A program made the translations under genes and the position numbers. From assembly GCA_029260315.1 (NCBI GenBank), contig JAJDDM010000113.1, forward strand, positions 1 to 37,911: a DNA stretch of 37,911 nt, written 5' to 3'. Below are positions 1 to 9,900 of the stretch, one piece after another (position 1 is the first letter of the stretch; each line of letters begins with the position of its first letter). The stretch comes from Phycisphaerales bacterium. Its GTDB lineage: Bacteria > Planctomycetota > Phycisphaerae > Phycisphaerales > UBA1924. Below the pieces are notes generated by a model. That model was not told where the DNA came from. It saw only the letters and a program-made list of their open reading frames with translations, and did not search any database.

Positions 1-489
1 CCGGGCGACGCCACCGACATAGACGCCGTGCTCGCCATGAACTTCAGCTACTGGCTTTTCAAGACCCGGGACGCCATGCGCGGCTACTTCCAGGCCGTCC
101 GCGACAGCCTCGTCGGGGACGGCATCTTCTTCCTCGACCACTACGGCGGGTACGAGTCCATGCGGGAGATGCGCGAGAAACGCGACATCGACGGCAAGTT
201 CACCTACGTCTGGGACCAGCACCGCTACGACCCCATCAGCGGCACCATGGACTGCTTCATCCACTTCCACTTCAAGGACCGCTCCAAGCTCAAGAAGGCC
301 TTCAGCTACAGCTGGCGTCTCTGGACCCTCCCCGAGATCCGCGAGTTACTCGTGGAGGCGGGATTCAAGAACGTCACCGTCTACTGGGAGGGTGAGGACG
401 AGGACGGCGAGGGCGACGGCGAGTTCACGCCCGCCGAGGTCGGCGTGGCCGACGCCGCCTTCGTCTGCTACATCGTCGCCGAGAAATAG
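1..489 (+). CDS. class I SAM-dependent methyltransferase, 3' part
   Basis: The reading frame is already open at base 1, so this is the C-terminal part of a gene that begins outside the window. The visible 162 residues start within a D-A-V-L-A-M-N-F-S-Y-W segment, continue through a 'Y-F ... vR-dsL-v-g-d-G-iffLDhYGGyE' block and end with EIRELLVEAGF followed by a WEGEDEDG strand. That order matches the post-motif-II half of small class I methyltransferases, where the last strands shape the substrate pocket. The SAM-binding glycine loop is not in the window. The C-terminal Asp/Glu-rich stretch (about residues 125-145 of the visible part) is common in this family. The substrate cannot be told. 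The ATG at base 28 is internal to the conserved domain and is not the true start. Confidence 0.8.
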   Translation, partial: PGDATDIDAVLAMNFSYWLFKTRDAMRGYFQAVRDSLVGDGIFFLDHYGGYESMREMREKRDIDGKFTYVWDQHRYDPISGTMDCFIHFHFKDRSKLKKAFSYSWRLWTLPEIRELLVEAGFKNVTVYWEGEDEDGEGDGEFTPAEVGVADAAFVCYIVAEK

Positions 490-510
490 GACCCCCACTC
501 CCCACGCGCC

Positions 511-547
511 GGTGCCGCGGTCTGAGCGAGTCTTCGAGCGAAGGCCA
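511..547. repeat. half copy of a dispersed palindromic repeat
   Basis: This 37-base stretch matches the left half of the palindromic element inside valS (24745-24781) at 35 of 37 positions, beginning GGTGCCG. The matching right arm is absent here, so it is a truncated copy. It lies just downstream of the methyltransferase stop codon. Confidence 0.75.
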
Positions 548-573
548 TGTGTCTACGCCCGAGACACCGCCGT

Positions 574-604
574 GCCACCGACCGCTGCTCTGAGCGGCCG
601 GTGC
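574..604. repeat. hairpin repeat, copy 1 (second copy at 32741)
   Basis: The sequence ACCGACCGCT-GCTCTG-AGCGGCCGGT forms a near-perfect 10-bp stem with one mismatch and a six-base loop. The same element recurs at 32741-32771 with 26 of 31 identical bases. One stem pair is changed on both sides in a compensating way (A-T in one copy, G-C in the other). It lies in the gap before the polyprenyl synthase gene. Apart from this hairpin and the half repeat at 511, I see nothing in the 490-693 gap. Confidence 0.65.
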
Positions 605-693
605 CGTTTGCACACGATGCAACAGCCACGCACGAATCAATCGCCGCGAAGCCTTCCGGGGCCGATCCGACGGTTCACTCCCTACCCTCCGTC

Positions 694-1719
694 ATGCTCG
701 CGACGCTCGACCTCCCGCCCGAACTCACCCCCGTCGCCGAAGCCCTCGAATCATCCCTCGCGCGCGTCGCCCAGCGCTTCGACGCCCAGCTCGATTCCGA
801 CCTGGACGCCGTCGCAGACCTTATCGCCCACCTTGCCGGCTACCGCGGCAAGATGCTCCGCCCCAGCCTCGTCCTCCTCTTCGCCATGGCCGCCGGCGAT
901 CAGGATCTTCCGCTGGAAGGGCGCGTCAACGACGCACACATTGCCGCCGCGGCTGTCGTCGAGATGGTCCACATGGCAACCCTCGTCCACGACGATGTCC
1001 TCGACGAGGCCGAGCTCCGCCGTAAGAACCCGACCATCAGCCACCTGCGTGGCAACGAGGCCGCGGTCATCCTGGGCGACTATCTCATCGCCGCAGCCTA
1101 CCACCTCTGCTCCCAGATCGGCGACCATGGCACCTCTCTTGCGATCGCTCGCGCCAGCATGACCGTCTGCGCGGGTGAGCTCCTCCAGCTCTCCCACCGT
1201 GAGGACTTCCAAGTTTCGGCCCAGACCTACTTTGATATCATCGATCGGAAGACCGGCGAACTCGTCGGGCTCGCCTGCGAACTTGGCGCACGCCACGCGG
1301 GCGCCGATGAGATTCGTTGCTGCAAGGCCCGCCAGTTCGGACAACTCCTCGGACGAGCGTTTCAGATCCAGGACGATCTGCTCGATCTCTTGGGCGACGA
1401 GGCCGTCGTGGGAAAGACCCTTCACCGCGATCTGGATCTTGGAAAGGCCACGTTGCCGATCATCCGGTGCCTCGAATCTGATAACGCGGCCCAGCGCGAA
1501 CGCTGCCTCTCGATTCTCCAAGCAACTGCGGGCGGCGATGCGGACGCCCAGGCACCCCTCCGCGAGGAGCTCGATCGGACCGGGGCAATCGCTCGCGCAC
1601 GCGCTGACGCCGTGGCATATGTCGAAGAAGCCAAGGCCCTCCTCGACTCATTTCCCGATAGCGACATCCGCCGCACGCTCGACGCGGTCGCCGGGAGCGT
1701 CACGAGTCGAACGCTCTAG
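694..1719 (+). CDS. polyprenyl diphosphate synthase (trans-isoprenyl diphosphate synthase family)
   Basis: A 341-residue class I prenyltransferase. It extends an allylic diphosphate with isopentenyl diphosphate to make the long side chain of menaquinone/ubiquinone or related lipids. Both aspartate-rich Mg-diphosphate motifs are present: DDVLD (in VHDDVLDEAELRR, about residue 95) and DDLLD (in QIQDDLLDLLGD, about residue 225), followed by GKTLHRDLDLGKATLPII. The K-M-L-R-P block before the first motif is the IPP-binding segment. The ATG at 694 is chosen because it gives the usual family length. An in-frame ATG at 547 would add 49 residues translated from repeat DNA. No good Shine-Dalgarno is seen at either start. 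Chain length, and so the choice between IspB-type and shorter-chain enzymes, cannot be read from the sequence. Confidence 0.9.
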   Translation: MLATLDLPPELTPVAEALESSLARVAQRFDAQLDSDLDAVADLIAHLAGYRGKMLRPSLVLLFAMAAGDQDLPLEGRVNDAHIAAAAVVEMVHMATLVHDDVLDEAELRRKNPTISHLRGNEAAVILGDYLIAAAYHLCSQIGDHGTSLAIARASMTVCAGELLQLSHREDFQVSAQTYFDIIDRKTGELVGLACELGARHAGADEIRCCKARQFGQLLGRAFQIQDDLLDLLGDEAVVGKTLHRDLDLGKATLPIIRCLESDNAAQRERCLSILQATAGGDADAQAPLREELDRTGAIARARADAVAYVEEAKALLDSFPDSDIRRTLDAVAGSVTSRTL

Positions 1720-1737
1720 TCCTCGGTCGGCGCGGTC

Positions 1738-1772
1738 AAAGAAAAACCCGCATGCCAAGCCCGGCACGCGGG
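1738..1772 (-). terminator. rho-independent terminator of the PEP-CTERM gene
   Basis: On the minus strand a 10-bp GC-rich stem (CCCGCGTGCC / GGCATGCGGG, one G-T pair) with a six-base loop is followed by TTTTTCTTT. It lies 29 bases past the stop codon of the leftward PEP-CTERM gene. It is the only clear intrinsic terminator with a T-tract that I found in the window. Confidence 0.85.
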
Positions 1773-1800
1773 TCGATTGATCACAACTGAAGCACGTCGT

Positions 1801-2409
1801 CTAGCGACGGCGGCGATGGGCCACCAGCCCGCCAAGCCCCAGCAGCGCGAGCGTGCCGGGAGCGGGGATGAACTCCGCAGTGATGCGAGAGTTGATGATG
1901 GCGTAGGTCTCGCCATTGTTCAGGTTCGTCAGCCCGGGCAGGCCCGTCAGAGTTGCCGGCGCAAAGTCGTCGAGCTCGACGGCTCCACCGATCACCGCGT
2001 TTCCCGAGCCAGCAGATGGCGACGTGTTCATTGTCCACTGGAACGGTGTGCCGTTGCCCGAGGTGAACTCGGTGTGCTGGCCGTCCGGGTCGGTGAATGT
2101 GCCCGCGAACGTCGGGAAGAATGCCAGATCCGTCGCGTAGGGCGTCGTCGTGTTGTTCGCCCCGTCGGGAGCACCCGAGATTGTCACCATCGGCGTTCCA
2201 CCCATCGCGCCCGCCGACGCCAGACCGAATCGATCGGTATATGTGTCTTCGTCGTCGTAATGTGCAACGCCGGATATCGACGCGCCATTCAGGCCCGCCG
2301 CATCACCACCGTTCGCACTGAGCGTTCCGGACACCGTGTACACGATGATGTCACCGTGTGCCGCGCCCGCCATTCCGACAAGCGCTAAGACAGCCAAGTT
2401 CTTTCTCAT
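1801..2409 (-). CDS. PEP-CTERM sorting-domain exported protein
   Basis: A 202-residue exported protein. It has a signal peptide (MRKNLAVLALVGMAGAAHG) and a C-terminal sorting tail in which a Pro-Ala-Pro-Gly turn is followed by a short hydrophobic helix (LALLGLGGLVA) and the basic end HRRRR. In other bacteria such tails are processed by exosortase and the protein becomes surface-associated or secreted into the matrix. The body is rich in Gly, Thr, Asp and Asn and looks like a beta-sandwich; I recognise no catalytic motif. The start at 2409 is preferred over an in-frame ATG seven codons upstream because GGAGGAG lies eight bases before it. The gene is monocistronic and closed by a strong terminator. 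Confidence 0.85.
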   Translation of the reverse strand: MRKNLAVLALVGMAGAAHGDIIVYTVSGTLSANGGDAAGLNGASISGVAHYDDEDTYTDRFGLASAGAMGGTPMVTISGAPDGANNTTTPYATDLAFFPTFAGTFTDPDGQHTEFTSGNGTPFQWTMNTSPSAGSGNAVIGGAVELDDFAPATLTGLPGLTNLNNGETYAIINSRITAEFIPAPGTLALLGLGGLVAHRRRR

Positions 2410-2417
2410 CCCTTTCA

Positions 2418-2424
2418 CTCCTCC
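2418..2424 (-). promoter_or_regulatory. ribosome binding site for the PEP-CTERM gene
   Basis: The minus strand reads GGAGGAG eight bases before the ATG at 2409. This fixes that codon as the start rather than the in-frame ATG at 2430. Confidence 0.8.
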
Positions 2425-2548
2425 ATTCAAGAAAAACGACCCGCACGCCGCGACTCAACGTCTTGCCGCGACCAGTACGCAAGAGCATACGCGAAAGCGA
2501 TGCGAACATTACCCAATCATATAAAAAAACACCCTAGTTCGCAGAAAA

Positions 2549-3121
2549 TCAGTGTTTGCTCTTGCCGAGTTCGCGTGCCTTGGATCGGGACCGCCGAATC
2601 CGACCCGACCGGCGGGCCACCAGTGGCAGCAGCCACAGGTACACTCCTGTCAACCACAGACACAGCAACACAATGCCGCTGGGCAGGAATACCCCTAACT
2701 TTATCGGATCTCCAAACCACGACCCGTCATGGATGCTCTCGATCAGATCGCTCCTGCGATACGCGACCTGGAGCACCTCGCCCGTGCCGGTGTCTATCTG
2801 GATCTCCCACGAGCTTCTGGCACGCACCTTGAGCATTCCCCTATCCGGGCGGACGTCCAGCCGGTCGATGTCATCCCATGTATCGACCCGCGCCTCGGGC
2901 ACGGACCGAGCGATCTCCAGGATCTGCGCGAATGAGAGCGACGGATCCGATTCCACGCCGCGCTGCGTCGGCGGCTGCACCCACGCGACCTGCTTCTTGA
3001 GCTGGAGCAGCAGCCCCGTCGCGATAACCAGCGCCACCGGCGCGACCACGAGGATCGCACCCCAGCGATGCAGCTTGCGTGACCACTTGTTCAGCGCCCG
3101 GACGGCTGGGTTGCGGCTCAT
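2549..3121 (-). CDS. PepSY-associated membrane protein
   Basis: A 190-residue inner-membrane protein. The order is a cytoplasmic basic N-terminus with the WSRKLHRWGA motif typical of PepSY-associated helices, a first membrane helix (about residues 20-40), an extracytoplasmic PepSY-like domain (about 60-125, with IQIDTGTGEVLQVAYRRSDLIESIHDGSWFG), a second helix (about 145-165, LPSGIVLLCLWLTGVYLWLLPL) and a very basic tail. The family includes small relatives of iron-uptake reductases that sit beside siderophore or haem systems, but no such genes are nearby and no haem or flavin ligand set is clear. It lies between the PEP-CTERM gene and the DUF2207 gene, all leftward, with gaps on both sides. 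Confidence 0.8.
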   Translation of the reverse strand: MSRNPAVRALNKWSRKLHRWGAILVVAPVALVIATGLLLQLKKQVAWVQPPTQRGVESDPSLSFAQILEIARSVPEARVDTWDDIDRLDVRPDRGMLKVRARSSWEIQIDTGTGEVLQVAYRRSDLIESIHDGSWFGDPIKLGVFLPSGIVLLCLWLTGVYLWLLPLVARRSGRIRRSRSKARELGKSKH

Positions 3122-3154
3122 GACGGGGTAGCCTAGCCGATGGAGGGCTTCCCG

Positions 3155-4897
3155 CTACCAGGCGCCGCCACCGCCGCCGCCGCCACCGGAAAACCCGCCG
3201 CTGAATCCCGAACCGCCGCCGCCGAAAGACGACCCACCCGATCCCGAAGACGTTCGAGGCGACGCCGCCATCGCCGCCGACATCAGGATGTTCGATCTGA
3301 ATAGATCGCTGATCATCGCGTGCGTGGTGAATGGGCTGCCCGCGGGATAGTCGTACCACTCCGGCGGCGCATCGAACAGGCCCGCGAAATGCTCGCCCCA
3401 GACCTTGGTCAGACCCAGCGCCATCGCGTACGGCAGCAGCTTCTCGAACCGGTCCCGCCGAGCCGCCTCCTCGAGTTCTTTCACCTCCGCCCGCTGGATG
3501 TACTCCTCCAGCCCCTTGATCGCCTCCAGCGCCCGCCGTCCCTTGCGCGTCTTGCGCGGCATCACGAACGCGAAGATCGGGAACTGCACTGCCGTCAGAA
3601 CTCCAGCCACGATCGTCGACGCCGGCGCGAACAGCCCGCCCTTCACCACGAGGACCGACAGCGCGATCACGCCCGCGGCACAGGCGACCCCGACGCCGAT
3701 CCACATCGCCCGGCGCTTGCCCAGGTGCCCCGCCGTGTACCCTTGAGCGTCGAGGCTCTTGTGCAGGTCGTCCTTGATCCCCGGCATCGCCGTATAGAAC
3801 TTCAACTCCAGGTCTTCGAGCGATCGCTCCTTGACCTCGCCGGGCAAGAGCTTGCTCAGGATCCGAAACTCGTGCGGACGCAGGTCCATCCTGTCCCGAT
3901 CTGTCCGCACCAAGTGCATCCGCTTGTTGGTCAGGCGCTTGCGGCGCGACTCCCGCCGATCCTCGATCCGCAGATATCCGCGGACCGCCAGGTCGATCAC
4001 CGTCGCCGTGACGTCGCGTTTGTGGACGAGTTCATCGGCGAGCAGCCCGACCTCCGCCGGCGAGAGCCCGTCCGGCGGCTCGTACCGCACCATGATCGAG
4101 CCCGGCGTGCCCATGTCCCGCCCTCGCTTGAACCACAGCAGCACCAACAGCCCAAAGGCGATCACCGGCGTGACCAGCACGAGATTGTCCCGCAGAAACC
4201 ACCCGAGCCGGGTCCATCCCGAGGGTGCCGCGACGATCCCCTTGGGCCACCCCACCACGACCGTCAGGCTCTCGCGAGGGCGCAGCGCCCGGTCGGGCTC
4301 GAAGAGCACGCCGTCGCCAGAGATCTCGCCCGCCGGCCCGCTCGCCGCCGAGCCGAAGGGGCCCAGATACGACGCCGCCCGGATGTCCTCGCCATCGACG
4401 CCTCCCGGCAGTCGCACCAGGCACGACGCCCGCTCGATCGGCACCGCCCAACCCCTGCCGACCGCGTTCCAATACAGCTCATCGTGGGTCTCAAATCCCA
4501 GCAGTCCCCGGCGGACGACGTAGTGGATGACGTACGTCTGCGCACCCGAGACCTTGCGGTCCGGATCGCCGATCTTGAGCACCAGCCTCCCGTCGTCGCG
4601 AGAGGCCCGATACCGGCGCGAACCGCCCGAGCCATCGGCGACGCCGACCACATGGATGCGCAGCCGGAACGACGTCCCCATCCGCTCGTACGCGTACGGA
4701 ATCTCGCGGAAGATGCCGTGATGCGCCTCGCGCGAGAAATCCGCGACGATCGTCTCGGTGATGTTGAGTGACCCGTCCTCGCGGACCTCGATGACGGCGT
4801 CCAGGCTGTCAATATCCCAGCGCAGGCCCTGCCCGTGCGCCAGCGACGCCGGCCCCAGCACGAGCACCAGCCACGCCACCAGCAACATCCGCATCAT
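3155..4897 (-). CDS. DUF2207 domain membrane protein with Gly-rich tail
   Basis: A 580-residue membrane protein. After a signal peptide (MMRMLLVAWLVLVLGPASLAHGQ) comes an extracytoplasmic DUF2207 beta-domain (about residues 25-230; D-A-V-I-E-V-R-E-D-G-S-L-N-I-T-E-T and IFREIPYAYER are typical). Then follow a membrane helix (about 245-265), a cytoplasmic winged-helix-like part, a helical hairpin (about 420-470) and a C-terminal run of Gly/Ser/Phe ending in GGGGGGGGAW. DUF2207 proteins are commonly encoded with LemA, as here: the lemA stop overlaps this ATG as ATGA, implying translational coupling. The biochemical role is unknown; an envelope-stress or membrane-remodelling function is only a guess from the partner. 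The start at 4897 follows from the overlap and the signal peptide. Confidence 0.88.
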   Translation of the reverse strand: MMRMLLVAWLVLVLGPASLAHGQGLRWDIDSLDAVIEVREDGSLNITETIVADFSREAHHGIFREIPYAYERMGTSFRLRIHVVGVADGSGGSRRYRASRDDGRLVLKIGDPDRKVSGAQTYVIHYVVRRGLLGFETHDELYWNAVGRGWAVPIERASCLVRLPGGVDGEDIRAASYLGPFGSAASGPAGEISGDGVLFEPDRALRPRESLTVVVGWPKGIVAAPSGWTRLGWFLRDNLVLVTPVIAFGLLVLLWFKRGRDMGTPGSIMVRYEPPDGLSPAEVGLLADELVHKRDVTATVIDLAVRGYLRIEDRRESRRKRLTNKRMHLVRTDRDRMDLRPHEFRILSKLLPGEVKERSLEDLELKFYTAMPGIKDDLHKSLDAQGYTAGHLGKRRAMWIGVGVACAAGVIALSVLVVKGGLFAPASTIVAGVLTAVQFPIFAFVMPRKTRKGRRALEAIKGLEEYIQRAEVKELEEAARRDRFEKLLPYAMALGLTKVWGEHFAGLFDAPPEWYDYPAGSPFTTHAMISDLFRSNILMSAAMAASPRTSSGSGGSSFGGGGSGFSGGFSGGGGGGGGAW

Positions 4898-5478
4898 GAG
4901 ATCCTCACTTCCGGTGCCGCCGACTCGCGCTCGTCTTCCAGCTCGAAGAACTCCCGCGGCTTGCGCCGAAATACCGACGCGACCATCGCCGAGGGAAACT
5001 GCGCGATCAGCGTGTTCAGGTCGCGCACGACCGCGTTGTAATACCGGCGGGCCGCCTGCAGCGCGTCCTCGACCTCGACCAACCGCTCGTGCAGCGACCG
5101 GAACGACTCGTCGGCCTTCAGGTCCGGATACGCCTCGGCCAGCGCGATCAGCCTGTGCGAGCGGGCCTGCAACGCGCTCTCGGCGGCGCCCCGAGCCGCG
5201 GGAGACTCCGGACGCTGGGCCTCGCTGCGGGCCCTCACCACGTCCTCGAGTGTCCGCGACTCGTGGGCGGCGTAGCCCCGCACGATCTCGACCAGCCTCG
5301 GCACCAGATCCCAGCGCCGTTTGAGCTGCACGTCGATATCCGACCACGCGTTGTCGGCCCGGACCCCCAGCACGACCAGGCGATTGAACACCCAGATGAC
5401 GTACAGCACGACGAGCGCACCTAGGATGGAAAGGCCCCAGACCAAGGCCCAGAGTGTACCGATTGGGGCCGACGCCAC
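4894..5478 (-). CDS. lemA: LemA family protein
   Basis: A 194-residue LemA protein. It has one N-terminal membrane helix (about residues 8-30) followed by the conserved NRLVVLGVRADNAWSDIDVQLKRRWDLVPRLVEIVRGYAAHE block, then long amphipathic helices with the late conserved R-Y-Y-N-A-V-V-R-D-L-N-T-L-I-A-Q-F-P motif (about residues 143-160). LemA forms a membrane-anchored helical bundle of unknown biochemical role. It is the first gene of a two-gene unit with the DUF2207 gene, overlapping it by four bases. Its 5' end lies 26 bases from the divergent tRNA. Confidence 0.93.
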   Translation of the reverse strand: MASAPIGTLWALVWGLSILGALVVLYVIWVFNRLVVLGVRADNAWSDIDVQLKRRWDLVPRLVEIVRGYAAHESRTLEDVVRARSEAQRPESPAARGAAESALQARSHRLIALAEAYPDLKADESFRSLHERLVEVEDALQAARRYYNAVVRDLNTLIAQFPSAMVASVFRRKPREFFELEDERESAAPEVRIS

Positions 5479-5504
5479 CGGGCCGAGGCTAAACTGAAAC
5501 GACC

Positions 5505-5577
5505 GGCCCCGTAGCTCAGCGGTTAGAGCTGGCGACTCATAATCGCTCGGTCCCTGGTTCGAATCCAGGCGGGGCTA
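5505..5577 (+). tRNA. tRNA with CAT anticodon, probably tRNA-Ile2 (lysidine type)
   Basis: All cloverleaf arms fold: a 7-bp acceptor stem (GGCCCCG / CGGGGCT, with G-U at the first pair), D stem GCTC/GAGC, anticodon stem GGCGA/TCGCT with loop CTCATAA, T stem CCTGG/CCAGG with loop TTCGAAT, and discriminator A. The anticodon CAT is at 5538-5540. The anticodon arm and the C4-G69 and C5-G68 acceptor pairs resemble bacterial tRNA-Ile2, whose C34 is converted to lysidine by TilS so that it reads AUA. An elongator Met tRNA is the alternative. The 3' CCA is not encoded. Confidence 0.9.
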
Positions 5578-5653
5578 TTGGCGCAACGCAGACGCAACCT
5601 CGACGCGCATCTCGCTCGGCGTCGGCGAGGCGCTCAACCACGCGAGGCCTGCC

Positions 5654-7084
5654 ATGTTCATGCGGATGATCTACGACGAGAAGCTCGCGCAGGCGGCGTA
5701 CCTAATCGGCTGCCAGCGCACGGGCGAGGCGATCGTGGTCGATCCCGAGCGCGATGTCGACCGGTACGTCGACCTGGCGGACGAGAACGGGCTGCGGATC
5801 GTCGCGGTCACGGAGACGCACGTCCACGCGGATTTCGTCTCCGGCTCGCGCGAGATGGCCGAACGCATCGGGGCGCGCGTCTATCTCTCTGATGAGGGCG
5901 GCGAGGACTGGAAGTACCGCTGGCTGGACAAGAAGCTCGACGGCGGGTCGTATGACCGCCGCCTGCTCAGAGACGGCGACACGTTCGCGATCGGGCAGAT
6001 CGAGTTCTCGGTGATCCACACGCCGGGGCACACGCCCGAGCACATCGTGTTTCTCATCACCGATCGTGGGGCCGGGGCCGATGCGCCTGTGGGGCTCGCC
6101 TCGGGCGACTTCGTGTTCGTGGGAGACCTGGGTCGCCCGGACCTGCTGGAGACCGCAGCGGGGCAGGCCGGGGCGCGCGAGCCCGCGGCGAGGCGGCTGT
6201 TCCAGACGGTGCGCAAGCTCGATGAGATCCCCGAGTTCGTGCAGGTGTGGCCGGGGCACGGCGCGGGCAGCGCCTGCGGCAAGGCGCTGGGCGCGGTGCC
6301 GATGAGCACGATCGGGTATGAGCGGCGGTTCAACCCGGCGATCCGCGCGGCGGACGACGAGAGCGCGTTCGTCGAGTTCATCCTGAGCGGCCAGCCCGAG
6401 CCGCCGCTGTATTTCGCGCGGATGAAGCGGGTCAATCGTGACGGACCGGCCGTGCTCGGCGGTCTGCCCGAGCCGAAGCGGATGACGGTCGAGCAACTGC
6501 GCGAAATCGACACGAATCGAGGCGTCGTCGCAGATACGCGAGGGTGGAAGGAGTTTCGCGCGGGGCATGTGCCGGGGGCGCTGAGTCTGCCCTTGGATAG
6601 CGCGTTCAATACCAACGCGGGTTCGTTCATCGAGGCGTCGGAAGCCATCTCTCTCATCATCGAGCCCGGGCGGGTCGAGGAGGCGGTGCGGGATCTGATC
6701 CGGGTCGGGCTGGATCGCATCGAGGGCTGGTTCGACGCGGCGGAGATCGCTGCGTACGCCGACGGGTCTCACTCGCTGGCGAGCACGCGCGAGGTGGACG
6801 CGCACGAGGCGATGGAGATGGTCGCGAGTGGGTCGGTGCGCGTGCTGGATGTGCGCCGGGCGACGGAGTTCAGCGAGGGGCATATCCCCGGGGCGGTCAA
6901 CATCGCCCACACGCGGTTGGCGTCGCGCCTGGAGGATGTGCCGCGGGAGGGGACGCTGCTGGTCAACTGCCGGACGGGCGTGCGATCGGCGCGATCGACG
7001 GCATTCCTGGAGCGAGCGGGGTTCGACGCGATGAATCTGCGGGGCGGGATCGTCGCGTGGCAGAGCGCCGCGGCGGCGAGCTGA
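5654..7084 (+). CDS. MBL-fold persulfide dioxygenase with two rhodanese domains (CstB-like)
   Basis: A 476-residue cytoplasmic protein with three domains. The N-terminal metallo-beta-lactamase domain (about 1-235) carries THVHAD (residues 55-60), HTPGHT (122-127), GDLGRPD (157-163) and PGHGAGSACG (202-211, with a conserved Cys at 210). The residue after HADxx is Phe rather than the His of two-metal enzymes, as expected for ETHE1-type mononuclear iron persulfide dioxygenases. The middle rhodanese domain (about 255-360) lacks the active-site Cys and is a pseudo-domain. The C-terminal rhodanese domain keeps the catalytic loop CRTGVRS (Cys 439). The architecture matches Staphylococcus CstB, which oxidises low-molecular-weight persulfides and transfers sulfur to sulfite. 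The gene stands alone downstream of the tRNA, with no sulfide regulator beside it. No Shine-Dalgarno is obvious. Confidence 0.88.
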   Translation: MFMRMIYDEKLAQAAYLIGCQRTGEAIVVDPERDVDRYVDLADENGLRIVAVTETHVHADFVSGSREMAERIGARVYLSDEGGEDWKYRWLDKKLDGGSYDRRLLRDGDTFAIGQIEFSVIHTPGHTPEHIVFLITDRGAGADAPVGLASGDFVFVGDLGRPDLLETAAGQAGAREPAARRLFQTVRKLDEIPEFVQVWPGHGAGSACGKALGAVPMSTIGYERRFNPAIRAADDESAFVEFILSGQPEPPLYFARMKRVNRDGPAVLGGLPEPKRMTVEQLREIDTNRGVVADTRGWKEFRAGHVPGALSLPLDSAFNTNAGSFIEASEAISLIIEPGRVEEAVRDLIRVGLDRIEGWFDAAEIAAYADGSHSLASTREVDAHEAMEMVASGSVRVLDVRRATEFSEGHIPGAVNIAHTRLASRLEDVPREGTLLVNCRTGVRSARSTAFLERAGFDAMNLRGGIVAWQSAAAAS

Positions 7085-7189
7085 TTTCGGTCGCGTCTGG
7101 TGGCGGGGATTCGGCGGAGTTGGGCTCGCAGGGACGATCCACTACAATCGCGTCGTATGGGCGAGCGGGGGCGAGTTCGATGGCAATGA

Positions 7190-9375
<2,186 letters not shown>

Positions 9376-9894
9376 CGCACCTACGCGATGCAGTGCCTGA
9401 TCGCCCGCCGACTCGTCGAGCGCGGCGTGCGGTTCATCGAGCTGACCTGCCCGGCGATCAGCGGCAACGACCGCTGGGACCAGCACGCGAACCTGCGAAC
9501 GTCGCACGAGTCCAACGCGAGGGCGGTCGATCAGCCGATCGCCGCCCTGCTCACGGACCTCAAACGCCGCGGCATGCTCGAGGACACGCTGGTGATCTGG
9601 GGCGCCGAGTTCGGCAGAACGCCGTTCGCCCAGGGGACCAACGGGCGCGACCACAACCCCTTCGGATTCAGCATGTGGCTCGCCGGCGGCGGCGTGCGGA
9701 GCGGCATGACACTGGGATCGACCGACGACTACGGCTACAAGGCAGTGGACAGACCGCTGGAGATCCATGACCTGCACGCGACGATGCTGCACCTGTTGGG
9801 CGTCGATCACACGCGGTTGACTGTCCCGTTCGGCGGGCGGGAGATGCGCCTGACCGACGTACATGGGCATGTGATCCGCGACATTCTCGTCTGA
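9376..9894 (+). pseudogene. DUF1501 gene remnant, C-terminal half only
   Basis: The last 172 codons are clearly the back half of a DUF1501 (sulfatase-like, alkaline-phosphatase fold) protein. They include [21 protein letters not shown], then N-D-R-W-D-Q-H, then [11 protein letters not shown], then G-R-D-H-N-P-F-G-F, and finally the [14 protein letters not shown] tail. The Tat signal and N-terminal half are gone. The piece is joined in frame to the PSD1 remnant upstream. In intact planctomycete loci a DUF1501 gene normally follows its PSD1 partner, so one internal deletion explains the fusion. Confidence 0.8.
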
Positions 9895-9900
9895 GCGATT

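Noticed and set aside
547..693. Upstream ATG that would add 49 residues to the polyprenyl synthase
   Set aside because: The added part is translated repeat DNA with no family similarity; the start at 694 gives the normal length.
2521..2548. Terminator or promoter in the AT-rich stretch before the PEP-CTERM gene
   Set aside because: A run of T follows the PepSY gene on the minus strand, but the only possible stem is six pairs with a long loop, and no paired -35/-10 boxes are clear.
3320..4771. Long open frame opposite the DUF2207 gene
   Set aside because: It is rich in Arg, Pro and His and lacks any domain, a by-product of high GC opposite a clearly conserved gene.
5702..6910. Long open frame opposite the persulfide dioxygenase gene
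   Set aside because: The codon-position composition and lack of motifs show it is a shadow of the real gene.
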